From Oceanospirillum sanctuarii (GTDB lineage Bacteria > Pseudomonadota > Gammaproteobacteria > Pseudomonadales > Halomonadaceae): a stretch of DNA of 64,000 nucleotides. The position numbers and the translations under genes are program-made. The stretch spans positions 455,854-519,853 of the forward strand of contig NZ_MTBA01000001.1 in assembly GCF_002150805.1 (NCBI RefSeq). The letters are read 5' to 3'. The notes beneath the pieces were generated by a model. The model did not search any database. It was not told the origin of the DNA and was given only the letters and a program-made list of their open reading frames with translations. Positions within the stretch are counted from its first letter, which is position 1; each line of letters begins with the position of its first letter. This document shows positions 1-10,130 of the stretch, piece after piece.

Positions 1-493
1 TCTGGATGCGGATCGCCGTTTAAGCGATCTGTCTAAGCAGGTGTCTGATCTTCGAGATAACAAGGTTGTTGCCTCTGAGCCTGATGATAGCTCTTCTGTT
101 TTACCCGTTGTAAGCGGTACGGCAAAAGAAGCTTATCAAAGTGCTTATGCTCTGGTTAAACAGCAAAAGTTTGATCAGGCGATTAGTGCTTATCAGGGCT
201 TTATTAAGAATTATCCTGATTCCAGTTTGTTGCCTAATGCCTATTATTGGTTAGGTGAGCTGTATATGGTTAAGAATCTCACACAGGAGGCTGAAAGAGT
301 CTTTCTGACAGTAGTTGAGACTTATCCCAAGAGTCGTAAAGTACCTGATGCCAGTTATAAGTTAGGATTGGTTTATGCTCGTTATGGTCAGATGGATAAA
401 GCAAAAGCTCAGATGAACGAAGTGAAGAAGCAGTTCCCCAAAAGTACGGCTTCTAAACTTGCGGATCAATTCCTGGATGCACAACAGAAATGA
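1..493 (+). CDS. cpoB: Cell division coordinator CpoB (YbgF), C-terminal part
   Basis: Partial: the reading frame (first full codon at base 2) is open through the left edge, so the N-terminus and signal peptide lie outside the window. The visible part begins with the end of a coiled-coil segment, then a polar linker, then three TPR-like repeats containing YQSAYALVKQQKFDQAISAY, YPDSSLLPNAYYWLGELY and YPKSRKVPDASYKLGLVY. This is the typical C-terminal half of CpoB, the periplasmic TPR protein that links the Tol-Pal system to PBP1B during division. The usual tolB-pal genes should lie just to the left. A clear hairpin terminator follows, so the tol-pal operon probably ends here. Confidence 0.93.
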   Translation, partial: LDADRRLSDLSKQVSDLRDNKVVASEPDDSSSVLPVVSGTAKEAYQSAYALVKQQKFDQAISAYQGFIKNYPDSSLLPNAYYWLGELYMVKNLTQEAERVFLTVVETYPKSRKVPDASYKLGLVYARYGQMDKAKAQMNEVKKQFPKSTASKLADQFLDAQQK

Positions 494-530
494 TCTGATG
501 TGGTCTGACTATTATCTGTTTGTACCGATG

Positions 531-566
531 AACGGCGCTTTGTTATACAATGCGCCGTTTGTTTTT
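531..566 (+). terminator. Rho-independent terminator after cpoB
   Basis: Perfect 8-bp stem AACGGCGC/GCGCCGTT with a 13-nt loop, followed by TTGTTTTT. It lies 38 nt after the cpoB stop and 34 nt before queC, separating the two genes. Confidence 0.8.
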
Positions 567-599
567 CTGTAATTATCAGGTTTTGGCGTTGTAAATATA

Positions 600-1277
600 A
601 TGGCTATAAAAAAAGCAGTAGTTTTAGTATCGGGTGGTCTGGATTCGGCCACCGTTCTGGCATCAGCAGTCGCTCAGGGATACGAGTGTTACGCATTAAG
701 CTTTGATTATGGACAGCGTCAAATCTCTGAACTGAAAGCAGCAGGGGATGTTGCTAAAAAACATGGTGCCAAGGCGCATAAAGTTATTCGTCTGGGATTG
801 AATGATTTTGGTGGTTCGGCGCTGACTGATCACGATATAGATGTCCCTGAGGATGAAAGCGACGGCATTCCAGTAACCTATGTTCCTGCCAGAAACACGG
901 TTTTCCTGTCGATAGCCTTAGCTTGGGCAGAAGTACTTGAGGCTCAGCATATCTTTATTGGGGTAAATGCTGTTGATTATTCCGGTTATCCGGATTGTCG
1001 TCCGGAATTTATTAATGCTTATGAAGTGATGGCCAACCTGGCAACTAAGGCTGGTGTTGAGGGTAATAAGCTGCATATTGAGACTCCGCTTTTGAACTTA
1101 ACCAAGGCTGAGATCATCAAATCCGGTATAGCTGCTGGTGTTGATTACAGTCTGACAGTTTCCTGCTACCAGGCTGACGACGAAGGTCGTGCCTGCGGTG
1201 TGTGTGATAGTTGCCGACTGAGGGCTAAAGGATTTTCCGATGCGGGTGTGGCTGATCCAACCCGATATGCGGTCTGA
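600..1277 (+). CDS. queC: 7-cyano-7-deazaguanine synthase QueC
   Basis: 225 aa, full length for the family. QueC converts 7-carboxy-7-deazaguanine, ammonia and ATP to preQ0 in cytosolic queuosine biosynthesis. The N-terminal PP-loop ATPase motif SGGLDSAT is at residues 11-18, and the zinc-binding C-terminus has the Cys cluster in [18 protein letters not shown]. The ATG at 600 is the start that keeps the usual short N-terminus. In Pseudomonas cpoB is followed by queE and queC; here queE is absent between them and must be elsewhere if the pathway is complete. Confidence 0.96.
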   Translation: MAIKKAVVLVSGGLDSATVLASAVAQGYECYALSFDYGQRQISELKAAGDVAKKHGAKAHKVIRLGLNDFGGSALTDHDIDVPEDESDGIPVTYVPARNTVFLSIALAWAEVLEAQHIFIGVNAVDYSGYPDCRPEFINAYEVMANLATKAGVEGNKLHIETPLLNLTKAEIIKSGIAAGVDYSLTVSCYQADDEGRACGVCDSCRLRAKGFSDAGVADPTRYAV

Positions 1278-1347
1278 TAACAAAGTCGGTGTGTTCGGAT
1301 TGGTAAGATATCCGGCGATTAAGTGATGGTGCGATTGAGGATTTTCT

Positions 1348-2121
1348 ATGTTGTGTGAGTTTGATTACAAGGCCCCTGCGGATCTGCTGAAAGACCGTAT
1401 TATTCTTGTGACTGGTGCCAGTGATGGTATTGGTCGTGAAGCTGCGAAAGCTTATGCAGCTCATGGTGCAACGGTAATTCTGGTTGGCCGCACCATCAAA
1501 AAGCTTGAGGAAGTCTATGACGAGATTGAAGAAGCTGGTGGGGCTCAGCCAGCCATTTTTCCTCTGAACTTTGAAACCGCAACTTACAAAGATTACGGTG
1601 AAATGGCCGAGTTGCTGCAGAAAGAGTTTGGCCGTATTGATGGCATTCTGCATAACGCTGGTATCCTGGGTTCTTTGACTCCTGTTGAGGCTTATAACCC
1701 TCAGCTCTGGGAGCAGGTGATGCAGGTTAACTTTAACTCCGCACTTCTGATGACTCAGTCGCTGTTGTCTCTGATGTATGAGTCAAAGGACGCGAGTATC
1801 ATCTTCACATCGTCCAGTGTGGGTCGTAAAGGTCGTGCTTTCTGGGGAGCGTACAGCATCTCTAAGTTCGCGACTGAAGGCCTGATGGAAACTCTGGCTG
1901 ATGAGTTAGAGAATATCTCCAGCATCCGTGTTAATAGTCTGAATCCTGGGGCGACACGAACCGGTATGCGTCAGCTGGCTTATCCAGGTGAAAATCCAGC
2001 CACATTACGTACGCCTCATGAGATTATGGGTACTTACCTGTATCTGATGGGGCCGGACAGCAAAGGCGTTAATGGGCAGAAGTACGATGCTCAGCCTGCT
2101 AAGGTTGATGCAGAAGCTTAA
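1348..2121 (+). CDS. yciK: YciK-family short-chain dehydrogenase/reductase
   Basis: 257 aa classical SDR. The cofactor motif TGASDGIG is at residues 22-29, the structural motif is HNAG, and the catalytic Ser and Tyr-x3-Lys are in the TSSSVG and YSISK segments. The N-terminal pattern and length match YciK of enterobacteria and pseudomonads; the physiological substrate of that family is not established. It lies 70 bp after queC on the same strand and ends at a bidirectional terminator that it shares with the convergent mupP. The neighbourhood yciK/mupP/ubiG is conserved in Pseudomonas, though there the three genes are usually co-directional. Confidence 0.92.
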   Translation: MLCEFDYKAPADLLKDRIILVTGASDGIGREAAKAYAAHGATVILVGRTIKKLEEVYDEIEEAGGAQPAIFPLNFETATYKDYGEMAELLQKEFGRIDGILHNAGILGSLTPVEAYNPQLWEQVMQVNFNSALLMTQSLLSLMYESKDASIIFTSSSVGRKGRAFWGAYSISKFATEGLMETLADELENISSIRVNSLNPGATRTGMRQLAYPGENPATLRTPHEIMGTYLYLMGPDSKGVNGQKYDAQPAKVDAEA

Positions 2122-2137
2122 GTGTTTCTATGTCCAC

Positions 2138-2163
2138 AAAAACGGCCTTCGGGCCGTTTTTTT
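2138..2163. terminator. Bidirectional terminator between yciK and mupP
   Basis: Stem AAAACGGCC/GGCCGTTTT with a TTCG tetraloop, a T run to the right and an A run to the left, so it can stop transcription from both convergent genes. Confidence 0.85.
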
Positions 2164-2173
2164 GGTTTTAGGG

Positions 2174-2833
2174 CTAAAGATCGAATAGCTGGCTGATATC
2201 TGTGCTCTTATTGATAATAAAGTCGGCTTGCCATTCATACACCTGTTCAGGTGCTTCCAGATAGCCATAAGCTGCTGCAATTGTCTTCATGCCTGCCGCT
2301 TTTCCGGCTTCAATATCACGAATATGATCACCAACATAAACACAGCTTGAGGGTTCTGCGCTGATCTGCTGGCAGGCGTGTAGCATCGGACGAGGATCCG
2401 GTTTAGCGATGTTCAGGTCGTCGGGACATACCACGACATCAATAACTGAGCTTATTTGCATCGCGTCGAGCAGGAGATCTGTATAGAGACGAGGTTTGTT
2501 GGTAACGATGCCCCACGGAATTCCTTTTTCTCTCAGTAGTGATGTGAAGGCTTCCAGGCCGTCAAACCAGACGGTATGGGTTGCTATATTTGCTTCATAC
2601 AGCTTGAGAAGCCGCTCTCGCAGATTTTGTTTATATGACTCTTCGATAGCGCCAAAGCCAAAATCCAGCATCGCATTTGCGCCGTTTGAGACATGCAGCC
2701 TGATGGCGTCAAGTGGTAGCGTTGGCTTTTTTTCTTCAGAAAGAAGCAGGTTAAGGCAGTTAGCGAGATCGTTGGCGGTATCCAGCAGGGTGCCATCAAG
2801 ATCAAAGAGTACGGCTGAAGGTGATCTGATCAT
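2174..2833 (-). CDS. mupP: HAD phosphatase, N-acetylmuramic acid 6-phosphate phosphatase MupP
   Basis: 219 aa HAD-superfamily hydrolase. Motif I is DLDGTLLDT near the N-terminus, with VTNKP as motif II, KPDP as motif III and VGDHIRDIEAG as motif IV. Many such proteins are labelled phosphoglycolate phosphatase (Gph), but the segments VSNGANAM and CPDDLNIAKPDP, and the position directly after ubiG, fit Pseudomonas MupP, which dephosphorylates MurNAc-6-P in the peptidoglycan recycling bypass. It is the last gene of mtaD-ubiG-mupP, 36 nt after ubiG. Assignment to MupP rather than Gph rests on synteny and resemblance, not on a substrate-specific residue. Confidence 0.82.
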   Translation of the reverse strand: MIRSPSAVLFDLDGTLLDTANDLANCLNLLLSEEKKPTLPLDAIRLHVSNGANAMLDFGFGAIEESYKQNLRERLLKLYEANIATHTVWFDGLEAFTSLLREKGIPWGIVTNKPRLYTDLLLDAMQISSVIDVVVCPDDLNIAKPDPRPMLHACQQISAEPSSCVYVGDHIRDIEAGKAAGMKTIAAAYGYLEAPEQVYEWQADFIINKSTDISQLFDL

Positions 2834-2869
2834 AATAAAAACAGGCCGCTAGTTGCGGCCTGATTGTCC

Positions 2870-3598
2870 TTAAATCGTTTCTGCAGGTTTAAAGCACTGG
2901 AGTAGGTAGTTGACCGTAACGTCCTTTGAATCAAGCTTGTAGTGCTTGGTTAGTGGATTGTAGGTCATGCCGGTCAGGTCGCCGTTCTTAAGTCCTGCGG
3001 CGCGTGTCCAGCTGCCCAGTTCTGAAGGGCGAATAAACTTGCTGAAGTCGTGGGTGCCTTTTGGCAGCATTTTCAGTAGATATTCAGCGCCGACAATAGC
3101 GAACAGGTAGGCTTTAGGATTGCGGTTGATGGTCGAGAAAAAGACCTGGCCACCGGGTTTTACCAGGCGGGCGCATGCGGCAATAACCTTGGCAGGTTCC
3201 GGCACGTGTTCAAGCATCTCAAGACAGGTAACCACGTCGTACTGCTCAGGTTCCTGATCAGCCAGTTCTTCGGCGGTTATGCGGCGATAATTGATATTCA
3301 GGCCGCTTTCCAACTGATGTAGTTTGGCCACTGAGAGAGGTGCTTCGCCCATATCTATACCGGAAACATCGGCACCCCGTTGAGCCATGCTTTCGCTCAG
3401 GATGCCGCCACCGCAACCAACATCTAGTACTTTCTTACCGGCTAGGCCAGCACGCTCGTCGATAAAGTTCAGACGGAGCGGATTGATATCGTGAAGGGGT
3501 TTAAACTCACTTTCGCGATCCCACCAGCGTGAAGCCAGAGCTTCAAACTTTGCAACTTCACTGAAGTCAACGTTCTGTGGTTTATTTGACTCAGTCAT
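2870..3598 (-). CDS. ubiG: Ubiquinone biosynthesis O-methyltransferase UbiG
   Basis: 242 aa SAM-dependent methyltransferase doing both O-methylations of ubiquinone synthesis. Motif I is [13 protein letters not shown], followed by GIDMGEAPL and the [16 protein letters not shown] segment typical of UbiG. The ATG at 3598 is preferred to an upstream in-frame ATG at 3613 because an AGGAGA ribosome-binding site sits just before it. With this start the gene overlaps the end of mtaD by 8 nt, indicating translational coupling. The protein is peripheral to the inner membrane in the family. Confidence 0.95.
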   Translation of the reverse strand: MTESNKPQNVDFSEVAKFEALASRWWDRESEFKPLHDINPLRLNFIDERAGLAGKKVLDVGCGGGILSESMAQRGADVSGIDMGEAPLSVAKLHQLESGLNINYRRITAEELADQEPEQYDVVTCLEMLEHVPEPAKVIAACARLVKPGGQVFFSTINRNPKAYLFAIVGAEYLLKMLPKGTHDFSKFIRPSELGSWTRAAGLKNGDLTGMTYNPLTKHYKLDSKDVTVNYLLQCFKPAETI

Positions 3599-4919
3599 TG
3601 TTGTCTCCTGCACGAATTTTTTCTCCCCATTGGCGGGCTTGTTGTTTCAGTTTTTCAATATCAATTTGGGTCAGAAGACCATCTCGAACCAGCATTTTAC
3701 CATTAACCCAAACATGGTTAACCTTGTCGGCCATGCGGGTGTAAACCAGTTGTGATACCGGGTTGAAAACAGGCAAGGTTTCGAGGCGAGACATATCGAT
3801 AGCAATAATATCAGCGGCTTTACCTGATTCAAGGCTACCTGTAATTTCGTCAATGCCAAGGCATTCTGCGCCAGATAGAGTTGCCATGCGGATCGCCTCA
3901 TAGGCCGGAACTGCAGCGGCATCACCTGCAACTGCTTTTGCCAGTTGAGCGGCTGTTTGCATTTCACCAAACAGATCCAGATCGTTATTGCTGGCGGCTC
4001 CATCCGTACCCAAAGATACGCTGACACCAGCTTTGAGCAGTTTGTCGACCGGACAAAAACCACTGGCAAGCTTAAGATTAGACTCCGGGCAGTGAACAAC
4101 CTTCACCTTATTCTTAGCCAGAAGATCCAGATCTTCATCGTCAACCTGTGTGACATGCACGGCCTGAAAATTAGGGCCCAGCAAGCCAAGCTTTTCGAGG
4201 CGAGCAATCGGTCGCAGGCCTGATTTCTCCGCTTCAGCAACTTCAAAAGCGGTCTCATGAACATGCATCTGAACCGGAATCTGAAGCTCTTCGTGCAGCG
4301 AAGCAATTTTCTTAAGAGGTTCATCAGAAACGGTGTAGGGCGCGTGGGGGCCGAAAGCGATTGATACCAGCGTGTTATGCCGCTGAGCAGAATGCACTTC
4401 AACTGCTTTATGAATGCCCTCATCAGCATCTTTTGCCCAAGGTGTCGGGAAATCGAGAATCGGGCAGCAGATCTGGGCGCGAATACCCAGTTCAGTTGCA
4501 GTTTCTGCGGCAACATCCGGGTAGAAATACATATCGCTGAAGCAGGTTGTGCCGGACTTAAGCATCTCAGCGATAGCAAGCCGGGTACCATCCCGAACAA
4601 ATTCTGGGCTGACAAAAGCGCCCTCTGCAGGCCAGATATGTTCCTGCAGCCAGGTCATCAGCGCGAGATCGTCCGCTAGGCCGCGAAACAGACTCATCGC
4701 TGCATGGCCATGGGCATTGATAAGCCCCGGCATGAGCAATTGATCGGTCAGTTCCAGTTCGTGTTTAGATGTATAGGTTTGTCTCGCCTGATCCGTTGGC
4801 AGAACGTCGAGAATTTTTCCCTGGCTGATGGCAATACTGTGATGCTCCAGGACGGACTGAGCAGCATCAACCGGTACGATCCAGCGAGCGTGCAAAAGTG
4901 TATCGACTTGGCTCGTCAT
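3591..4919 (-). CDS. mtaD: 5-methylthioadenosine/S-adenosylhomocysteine deaminase (TRZ/ATZ family)
   Basis: 442 aa amidohydrolase of the MtaD/TRZ-ATZ group. Metal ligands are in [20 protein letters not shown] and [10 protein letters not shown]. It deaminates methylthioadenosine and/or S-adenosylhomocysteine to the inosyl forms. It is divergent from mtnA (172 bp between starts), the next step of methionine salvage, as in Pseudomonas, where MTA is processed by deamination and then phosphorolysis. It heads the operon with ubiG and mupP; coupling to ubiG may reflect removal of S-adenosylhomocysteine made by UbiG (inference). Confidence 0.92.
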   Translation of the reverse strand: MTSQVDTLLHARWIVPVDAAQSVLEHHSIAISQGKILDVLPTDQARQTYTSKHELELTDQLLMPGLINAHGHAAMSLFRGLADDLALMTWLQEHIWPAEGAFVSPEFVRDGTRLAIAEMLKSGTTCFSDMYFYPDVAAETATELGIRAQICCPILDFPTPWAKDADEGIHKAVEVHSAQRHNTLVSIAFGPHAPYTVSDEPLKKIASLHEELQIPVQMHVHETAFEVAEAEKSGLRPIARLEKLGLLGPNFQAVHVTQVDDEDLDLLAKNKVKVVHCPESNLKLASGFCPVDKLLKAGVSVSLGTDGAASNNDLDLFGEMQTAAQLAKAVAGDAAAVPAYEAIRMATLSGAECLGIDEITGSLESGKAADIIAIDMSRLETLPVFNPVSQLVYTRMADKVNHVWVNGKMLVRDGLLTQIDIEKLKQQARQWGEKIRAGDNND

Positions 4920-5091
4920 AAAGAGAAAATCCTGATAGATAACAAAAACTTCCGTACAGTATATGCACTTTTTGATGCGCTGGCACTGTCGATTTTTCTG
5001 CTCATCGTTATAATACCGGCCTTGATTTTATCCCGTTGACCTGTGGCATGGATTCTAAACCTGTCGAGGCATTTGATTACCGGAGTTGTAA

Positions 5092-6168
5092 ATGAGCATC
5101 AGTGAAGAAAATGGTGTAGAGGCGATTATCTGGCAGGATGACCACCTGAAATTGCTTGACCAGCGAATTCTGCCCGAGAAAGAAGAGTACCTCTCGTATC
5201 ATGATTCTGATGCAGTTGCCTCTGCTATTACAGATATGGTTGTTCGTGGCGCTCCGGCAATCGGTATTACGGCAGCCTATGGGGTTGTTCTGGCAGCCCG
5301 CGCTTGTTTTGCTACGGCAACAAGCGACTGGAAATCGCCGCTGGCGGATTCTATTCAGGTGCTGGCTGATTCCCGGCCAACGGCGGTAAATCTGTTTTGG
5401 GCGCTGGATAAGATGAAGGCTGTGATCGAGAAGCTGCCGATGGATGTGAATCCGGAAGCGGCTTTGCTCAAGATTGCTATTGAGATTCATCAATCTGATA
5501 TTGCTGCAAATCGCACTATGGGCGAGTTTGGCGCAGAGCTGATCGCAGATACTCAGGATTCCGGACGTTCGGTCATGACCCACTGCAATACCGGTGCTTT
5601 GGCTACTGGTGGCTTAGGCACTGCTCTGGGAGTTATTCGTACTGCTTTTGATAAAGGCCTGATCGATCATGTGCATGCCGATGAAACCCGTCCTTGGTTT
5701 CAAGGGGCTCGTTTGACCGCTTGGGAGCTGATGCGTGAAGGTATTCCGGTATCCCTCAATGTTGAAGGTGCAGCGGCACATATTATGAAAACTCAGGATA
5801 TATCCTGGGTGATCGTAGGGGCTGACCGTATCACTGCAAATGGTGATGTTGCGAATAAGATAGGTACCTATAACCTTGCGGTACTGGCACTGCATCATGG
5901 TGTGCGTTTTATGGTGGTTGCGCCATCAAGCACCATTGATATGAGTCTTGAACACGGCGATGATATTCCAATCGAAGAGCGGGGGCCGGATGAGGTTGTA
6001 GCTGTTAAAGGTCAGCAGGTGGCACCGGAAGGTGTGGATGTCTTTAACCCTGTTTTTGATGTGACACCGGCAGATCTGATTGATGTGATTGTTACCGAGA
6101 AAGGTGTTGTTGAGCGTCCGACTGTTGAGAAAATGAAGGCACTGATGAGCAACGAGCGTCTGCACTAA
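5092..6168 (+). CDS. mtnA: S-methyl-5-thioribose-1-phosphate isomerase
   Basis: 358 aa, full length. It isomerises methylthioribose-1-phosphate to methylthioribulose-1-phosphate in the methionine salvage pathway. The eIF2B-alpha-like fold is recognisable from [14 protein letters not shown] near the N-terminus, [19 protein letters not shown] in the middle (catalytic Cys) and [19 protein letters not shown] (catalytic Asp). The start at 5092 is the first ATG after a GGAG-like site and gives the standard length. It is divergent from mtaD and followed by a bidirectional terminator shared with cheV. Confidence 0.95.
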   Translation: MSISEENGVEAIIWQDDHLKLLDQRILPEKEEYLSYHDSDAVASAITDMVVRGAPAIGITAAYGVVLAARACFATATSDWKSPLADSIQVLADSRPTAVNLFWALDKMKAVIEKLPMDVNPEAALLKIAIEIHQSDIAANRTMGEFGAELIADTQDSGRSVMTHCNTGALATGGLGTALGVIRTAFDKGLIDHVHADETRPWFQGARLTAWELMREGIPVSLNVEGAAAHIMKTQDISWVIVGADRITANGDVANKIGTYNLAVLALHHGVRFMVVAPSSTIDMSLEHGDDIPIEERGPDEVVAVKGQQVAPEGVDVFNPVFDVTPADLIDVIVTEKGVVERPTVEKMKALMSNERLH

Positions 6169-6195
6169 TCGGCTTTTTTCTCTGTATTGAGATAT

Positions 6196-6230
6196 AAAAA
6201 AACCTGATCTTCGGATCAGGTTTTTTTGTT
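6196..6230. terminator. Bidirectional terminator between mtnA and cheV
   Basis: Stem AAAACCTGATC/GATCAGGTTTT with a short TTCG loop, an A run on the left and TTTTTTT on the right. It serves both convergent genes. Confidence 0.88.
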
Positions 6231-6250
6231 TCTGGGCTCTGATTGTCAGA

Positions 6251-7207
6251 TCAGGCTGCGCTGGATGGTTTCAGGCGTTCAAGCACCGCATTAGCCAGCT
6301 CGTTAGCATCAAACTTAGCGATAAAGTCATCAGCACCCACTTTCTCGACCATTGCTTTGTTGAATACGCCGCTCAACGAGGTATGAAGAAGAGTGTACAG
6401 ATCTTTCATATCTGCATTCTCTTTCACACGACGGGTGAGGGTGTAACCATCCATTTCCGGCATTTCGATATCTGAGATCATCATCAGGTATTCATCGTTA
6501 GGATGTTTACCGGCCATAGTGAGCTCTTCAAGATGCTGATACGCCTCAAGTCCGTTCTTCAGTAGTGTGCAGGTAAAACCAACCGCTTCAAGACAGCGCT
6601 TGATCTGATTGCGCGCCACAACCGAGTCATCAACAACCAGCACGTTTTTATTAGGCGCTGCCCCATCACCGCTCTGCTCCTCGTAAGCTGAGTCCAGTGC
6701 TGCTGTGATTGGAGCCTCAACCTCCTCATTGAACGGCATAATCTCAGCAATAATCTTTTCTACGTCGATGATCTCAATAATTTCATCGCCGTATTTGGAA
6801 ATAGCCGTGAGGTAGTGCTCTTTACCAACGCCCCGTGGTGGTGGATGAATGTCGCTCCACTCAATATTGATGATGTGTTCAACCTTATCAACGAGGAAGC
6901 CCTGCATTTTTCGGTTGTATTCAGCAACAATAACGCTTTTGCCCTTAACTTTTTCAGAGTTACCGTGACCAATAGCAAGTTTCAGGTCGATGATCGGCAG
7001 AGGTCCGTCCATGGTGTTTGCTACACCAAGAGCGATCGGGTGGCGATGAGGCATCTCATTCAGAGATGGGCAGGTGATGATTTTTTTCACCTTGAAGACG
7101 TTGATGCCGTACAGTTGTTTGTCTTCCAGACGGAACAGCAAAAGCTCCAACCGGTTTTCACCGGCCAGCTGCGTTCGCTGGTTAACACTGTTAAGAAGTT
7201 TGCTCAT
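6251..7207 (-). CDS. cheV: Chemotaxis coupling/response-regulator protein CheV
   Basis: 318 aa with a CheW-like domain (about residues 15-155, including GVANTMDGPLPIIDL) followed by a receiver domain (about 185-310). The receiver has the acidic pair in VLVVDDS, the phosphoacceptor in MMISDIEMPEMDG and the conserved Lys in FIAKF. CheV couples receptors to CheA and can act as a phosphate sink. It is 13 nt downstream of the HDOD gene and probably co-transcribed with it. The window also encodes two chemoreceptors that could be its partners. Confidence 0.95.
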   Translation of the reverse strand: MSKLLNSVNQRTQLAGENRLELLLFRLEDKQLYGINVFKVKKIITCPSLNEMPHRHPIALGVANTMDGPLPIIDLKLAIGHGNSEKVKGKSVIVAEYNRKMQGFLVDKVEHIINIEWSDIHPPPRGVGKEHYLTAISKYGDEIIEIIDVEKIIAEIMPFNEEVEAPITAALDSAYEEQSGDGAAPNKNVLVVDDSVVARNQIKRCLEAVGFTCTLLKNGLEAYQHLEELTMAGKHPNDEYLMMISDIEMPEMDGYTLTRRVKENADMKDLYTLLHTSLSGVFNKAMVEKVGADDFIAKFDANELANAVLERLKPSSAA

Positions 7208-7220
7208 TACACTAAAACTC

Positions 7221-8435
7221 CTATGCCTCTGCGGAATTGGTTAGTCCCTGTTGCAGAGCGGTTGCCCATCGGCTTGCTTCCAGGTAGGCCGAGTGCGCGA
7301 GATCCTTATCGAACTGGCTATCCTCGATTTTTTGCCAGTCCACATGCTCATAATAGATGGCGCATTGCAGAGCTGCTCCGGTTCTTCCTTCAAAATGTAG
7401 CACAGCATCTTTAATTGCTGCGCTCAGAGGAAGTTCCGACAAAATAGTATCCATCGGAATATCGAGCAGAACATCCAGTAATGAAATCAAACCGGCGTTA
7501 AAGAAAATTGACTCATTTGGCCAGCCGTTTGATTTAGCCAGTAACTCACACATTCTCGCTCGTGTCAGAGCGAGATAGAACAGATCCGGTGATCGGGTTG
7601 TCGATTCCGACAGTGCAATAACCAGACTGATACTGCGCAGAGAGTTAAGACCCAGATAGATTAACGCCTCTTTGATGCTATTGATTTTGCGATTAAAGTT
7701 ATAATACGCAGAATTAATGAATCTTAACAGTTTATAGTAAAGCTGTAAGTCCTGAACAATCAGATTTTCGAGATCTTCTAATGAAACATTGACATCCCCC
7801 AGCATGTTGAGAATTTCAAGTGCAATCAACTTGTTACTGGGGATTTGTTTAATATCCGTTGTTTCGGGGCGAGGCAGATAGCGCCCCTGAATTGTATCAA
7901 TTCCCTGTTCACGCAATGCGGCAAAAAGGTTCTCATCATCTACTTCAGAGGCGATACAGCGCCAGTTGCTGTCTACCTGGCGGTTAAGGTGCTTCTTAGT
8001 GTAATACTCGCTGGGAGCTCTGATAAAGCTGATATGAGAGAGTAACTCATCGGACAGGTCTGGCAGGTCTCCATGGTTCAGAGACAGTCCGAAGTGCGCT
8101 CCACGCTTTTTAAGGCCCTTAATCAGAATAGGATCGATACGTATCGCTTGGCGGGATTCCAGCATCAGCCAGAACTGGTCCATTGGAAAGCGCAGTTCGT
8201 TATAGATAAGTCCAACTGTCTCGGCATCGGCTAACAGAAGAGCTGGTCTTTGATTTAACAGATCATGGATTCTGGGATCTGTTAAGGTAGCTGAGATAAT
8301 TTCAGGAAGGGCAGGTTGGTATTGTCCTTTATCTCCGGCCATTAATTCGTAGGCGATTACATTGAAATCTGAATCGCAAACAGGAATACGGGCGAAGGGG
8401 GTTTCTGATCTGTTTTCCACTCTGGTACCTGCCAT
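7221..8435 (-). CDS. EAL-like/HDOD domain signalling protein
   Basis: About 404 aa. The N-terminal half resembles a degenerate EAL domain of the YuxH type: it starts with FARIPVCDSDFNVIAYELM, where the catalytic EAL motif would be, and lacks the metal-binding residues of active phosphodiesterases. The C-terminal half is an HDOD domain (about residues 200-390, with LINSAYYNFNRKI and LIYLGLNSLRSI). Such proteins are c-di-GMP-network or chemotaxis regulators without known enzymatic activity. An in-frame GTG at 8444 is an alternative start; ATG at 8435 was chosen, and neither has a strong ribosome-binding site. It lies upstream of cheV in the same transcript. Confidence 0.85.
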   Translation of the reverse strand: MAGTRVENRSETPFARIPVCDSDFNVIAYELMAGDKGQYQPALPEIISATLTDPRIHDLLNQRPALLLADAETVGLIYNELRFPMDQFWLMLESRQAIRIDPILIKGLKKRGAHFGLSLNHGDLPDLSDELLSHISFIRAPSEYYTKKHLNRQVDSNWRCIASEVDDENLFAALREQGIDTIQGRYLPRPETTDIKQIPSNKLIALEILNMLGDVNVSLEDLENLIVQDLQLYYKLLRFINSAYYNFNRKINSIKEALIYLGLNSLRSISLVIALSESTTRSPDLFYLALTRARMCELLAKSNGWPNESIFFNAGLISLLDVLLDIPMDTILSELPLSAAIKDAVLHFEGRTGAALQCAIYYEHVDWQKIEDSQFDKDLAHSAYLEASRWATALQQGLTNSAEA

Positions 8436-8533
8436 TAAGTCCACTTTGCAGCCATCTTACCCTGATTGTTTTCTTTTACTATGGTGTCCTTGTAAACAAT
8501 CTGATCTATATGAAAAAAAGCAAAAAAATACTG

Positions 8534-8561
8534 TTGACGTCATAAAATAATAGCCTATAAT
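8534..8561 (+). promoter_or_regulatory. sigma-70 promoter of tRNA-Asn
   Basis: -35 TTGACG (8534-8539), 16-bp spacer and a perfect -10 TATAAT (8556-8561), followed by a GC-rich ACGCGCC discriminator typical of stringently controlled stable-RNA promoters. It lies 22 nt upstream of the tRNA. Confidence 0.85.
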
Positions 8562-8582
8562 ACGCGCCATCTATTAGAGAGA

Positions 8583-8658
8583 TCCCTGATAGCTCAGTTG
8601 GTAGAGCAGTAGACTGTTAATCTATTGGTCGCAGGTTCGAGTCCTGCTCGGGGAGCCA
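8583..8658 (+). tRNA. tRNA-Asn (anticodon GTT)
   Basis: 76 nt including the encoded CCA. The acceptor stem pairs TCCCTGA with TCGGGGA (one T-G wobble), the D-loop contains AGCTCAGTTGGTAGAGC, the anticodon GTT is at 8616-8618 in the CTGTTAA loop, and the T arm contains GGTTCGAGTCC. It is a single tRNA with its own promoter and terminator. No integrated element or att-like repeat is visible at its 3' end. Confidence 0.98.
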
Positions 8659-8666
8659 AATTCTAA

Positions 8667-8697
8667 AACCCGCTTTCTTCAGAAAGCGGGTTTTTTT
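8667..8697 (+). terminator. Terminator of tRNA-Asn
   Basis: Perfect 12-bp stem AACCCGCTTTCT/AGAAAGCGGGTT with a 2-nt loop, followed by a T run. Confidence 0.9.
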
Positions 8698-8747
8698 ATG
8701 TCTGCAATTTTTCGGCGGTACATTGCAATACGAAAAATCAGACATAA

Positions 8748-8780
8748 AAAAACCTCACAGAGCACACTCTGTGAGGTTTT
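8748..8780 (-). terminator. Terminator of fabV
   Basis: Read on the minus strand: stem CCTCACAGAG/CTCTGTGAGG with a 4-nt loop, followed by a T run. It starts about 20 nt after the fabV stop. Confidence 0.85.
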
Positions 8781-8799
8781 TGGCATACAACCCGTTAGA

Positions 8800-10002
8800 T
8801 TAGAGTTCGATTGGCTCGAAATCTACTACAGGATTTACGTCTGCTTCGTAATCAACACCATCAACGCCGAAACCAAACAGTTTCAGGAACTCATCCTTGT
8901 ACAGCTGGTAATCAGTTACGTCGAACAGATTCTCAGTGGTAACTTGGGGCCAAAGTTCACGGCAAGCCTGCTGAACTTCTTCTTTCAGTTCCCAGTCATC
9001 CAGACGAAGACGGTTGGTATCGTCAGTAGCAGGTGCAGAGTTATCATCTTTAAACAGCTGAGTGCTGAACATACGGTGAATCTGCTGCATGCAGCCTTCA
9101 TGCAGGCCTTGTTCGCGCATGATACGGAATACCATCGCCAGATACAGAGGCATTACAGGAATAGCTGAAGACGCCTGAGTTACAACAGACTTCAGTACAG
9201 CAACGTTAGCGCTGCCGCCTTTCTCGCCCAGTTTGCTGTCCAGGGCAGATGCTGCACGATCCAGATCTTCTTTGGCTTTGCCCAGAGCACCGTGCCAGTA
9301 GATTGGCCAGGTGATGTCGGTACCGATGTAAGAATAAGCAACGGTTCTGCATCCTTCAGCCAGAACACCAGCGTCGTTCAGGGCGTTGATCCAGAGTTCC
9401 CAGTCTTCGCCACCCATTACAGTTACGGTGTCGGCAACTTCCTGCTCGGTAGCCGGTTCGATTTCTGCTTCAGTGATCACATCTTTGTTGGTGTCGATCG
9501 CAGTAGAACGGTAAGGCTGGCCGATTGGCTTCAGGCTGGAACGGATCACTTCGCCGGTATCCGGCAGTTTACGAACCGGAGAAGCCAGTGAGTAAACCAC
9601 CATATCGATATCGCCCAGATCCTGTTTGATCAGTTCGATAACTTTAGCGCGTGCTTCGTGGGAGAAGGCATCGCCATTGATGCTTTTCGCATACAGACCA
9701 GCCTCAGTAGCGGCTTTGTCGAATGCTGCGGCATTGTACCAGCCTGCTGTACCGGGTTTCTTCTCAGTCGCTGGCTTTTCAAAGAAAACGCCGATGGTGG
9801 ACGCACCGGAACCGAAAGCAGCTGCAATGCGGGAAGAAAGACCATAACCACTTGAAGAACCGATCACCAGAACGCGCTTAGGTCCGTTTTTGATTGGGCC
9901 CTGTGCCTTGGTGAACTCGATCTGTTCACGCACATTGGCTTCACATCCTGTTGGGTGAGTTGTTGTACAAATAAAACCGCGAATTTTTGGCTTAATAATC
10001 AT
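8800..10002 (-). CDS. fabV: Enoyl-[ACP] reductase FabV (trans-2-enoyl-CoA reductase family)
   Basis: 400 aa, usual FabV length. It is an NADH-dependent enoyl-ACP reductase for the last step of the fatty-acid elongation cycle, of the type largely insensitive to triclosan. The N-terminus [20 protein letters not shown] is highly characteristic, the nucleotide-binding loop is IGSSSGYG, and the catalytic Tyr-x8-Lys is in the [10 protein letters not shown] segment. It is monocistronic: flanked by its own terminator and by about 130 bp before the next minus-strand gene. No fabI is in the window. Confidence 0.96.
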   Translation of the reverse strand: MIIKPKIRGFICTTTHPTGCEANVREQIEFTKAQGPIKNGPKRVLVIGSSSGYGLSSRIAAAFGSGASTIGVFFEKPATEKKPGTAGWYNAAAFDKAATEAGLYAKSINGDAFSHEARAKVIELIKQDLGDIDMVVYSLASPVRKLPDTGEVIRSSLKPIGQPYRSTAIDTNKDVITEAEIEPATEQEVADTVTVMGGEDWELWINALNDAGVLAEGCRTVAYSYIGTDITWPIYWHGALGKAKEDLDRAASALDSKLGEKGGSANVAVLKSVVTQASSAIPVMPLYLAMVFRIMREQGLHEGCMQQIHRMFSTQLFKDDNSAPATDDTNRLRLDDWELKEEVQQACRELWPQVTTENLFDVTDYQLYKDEFLKLFGFGVDGVDYEADVNPVVDFEPIEL

Positions 10003-10130
10003 AATTCGTCTGCGTTGTTAATCTCTTCGGGTGGAGCAGGCGACGGTAAAGAGACCGATGCCCAGTTGAGGCAATGATACCTTACTCTCATTCGAAGGTC
10101 TTGTACCGAGAAGAGGAATTAACTGTTTGA

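Noticed and set aside
8583-8760. Possible integration site at tRNA-Asn
   Set aside because: No direct repeat of the tRNA 3' end and no integrase gene is present; the neighbours are ordinary core genes.
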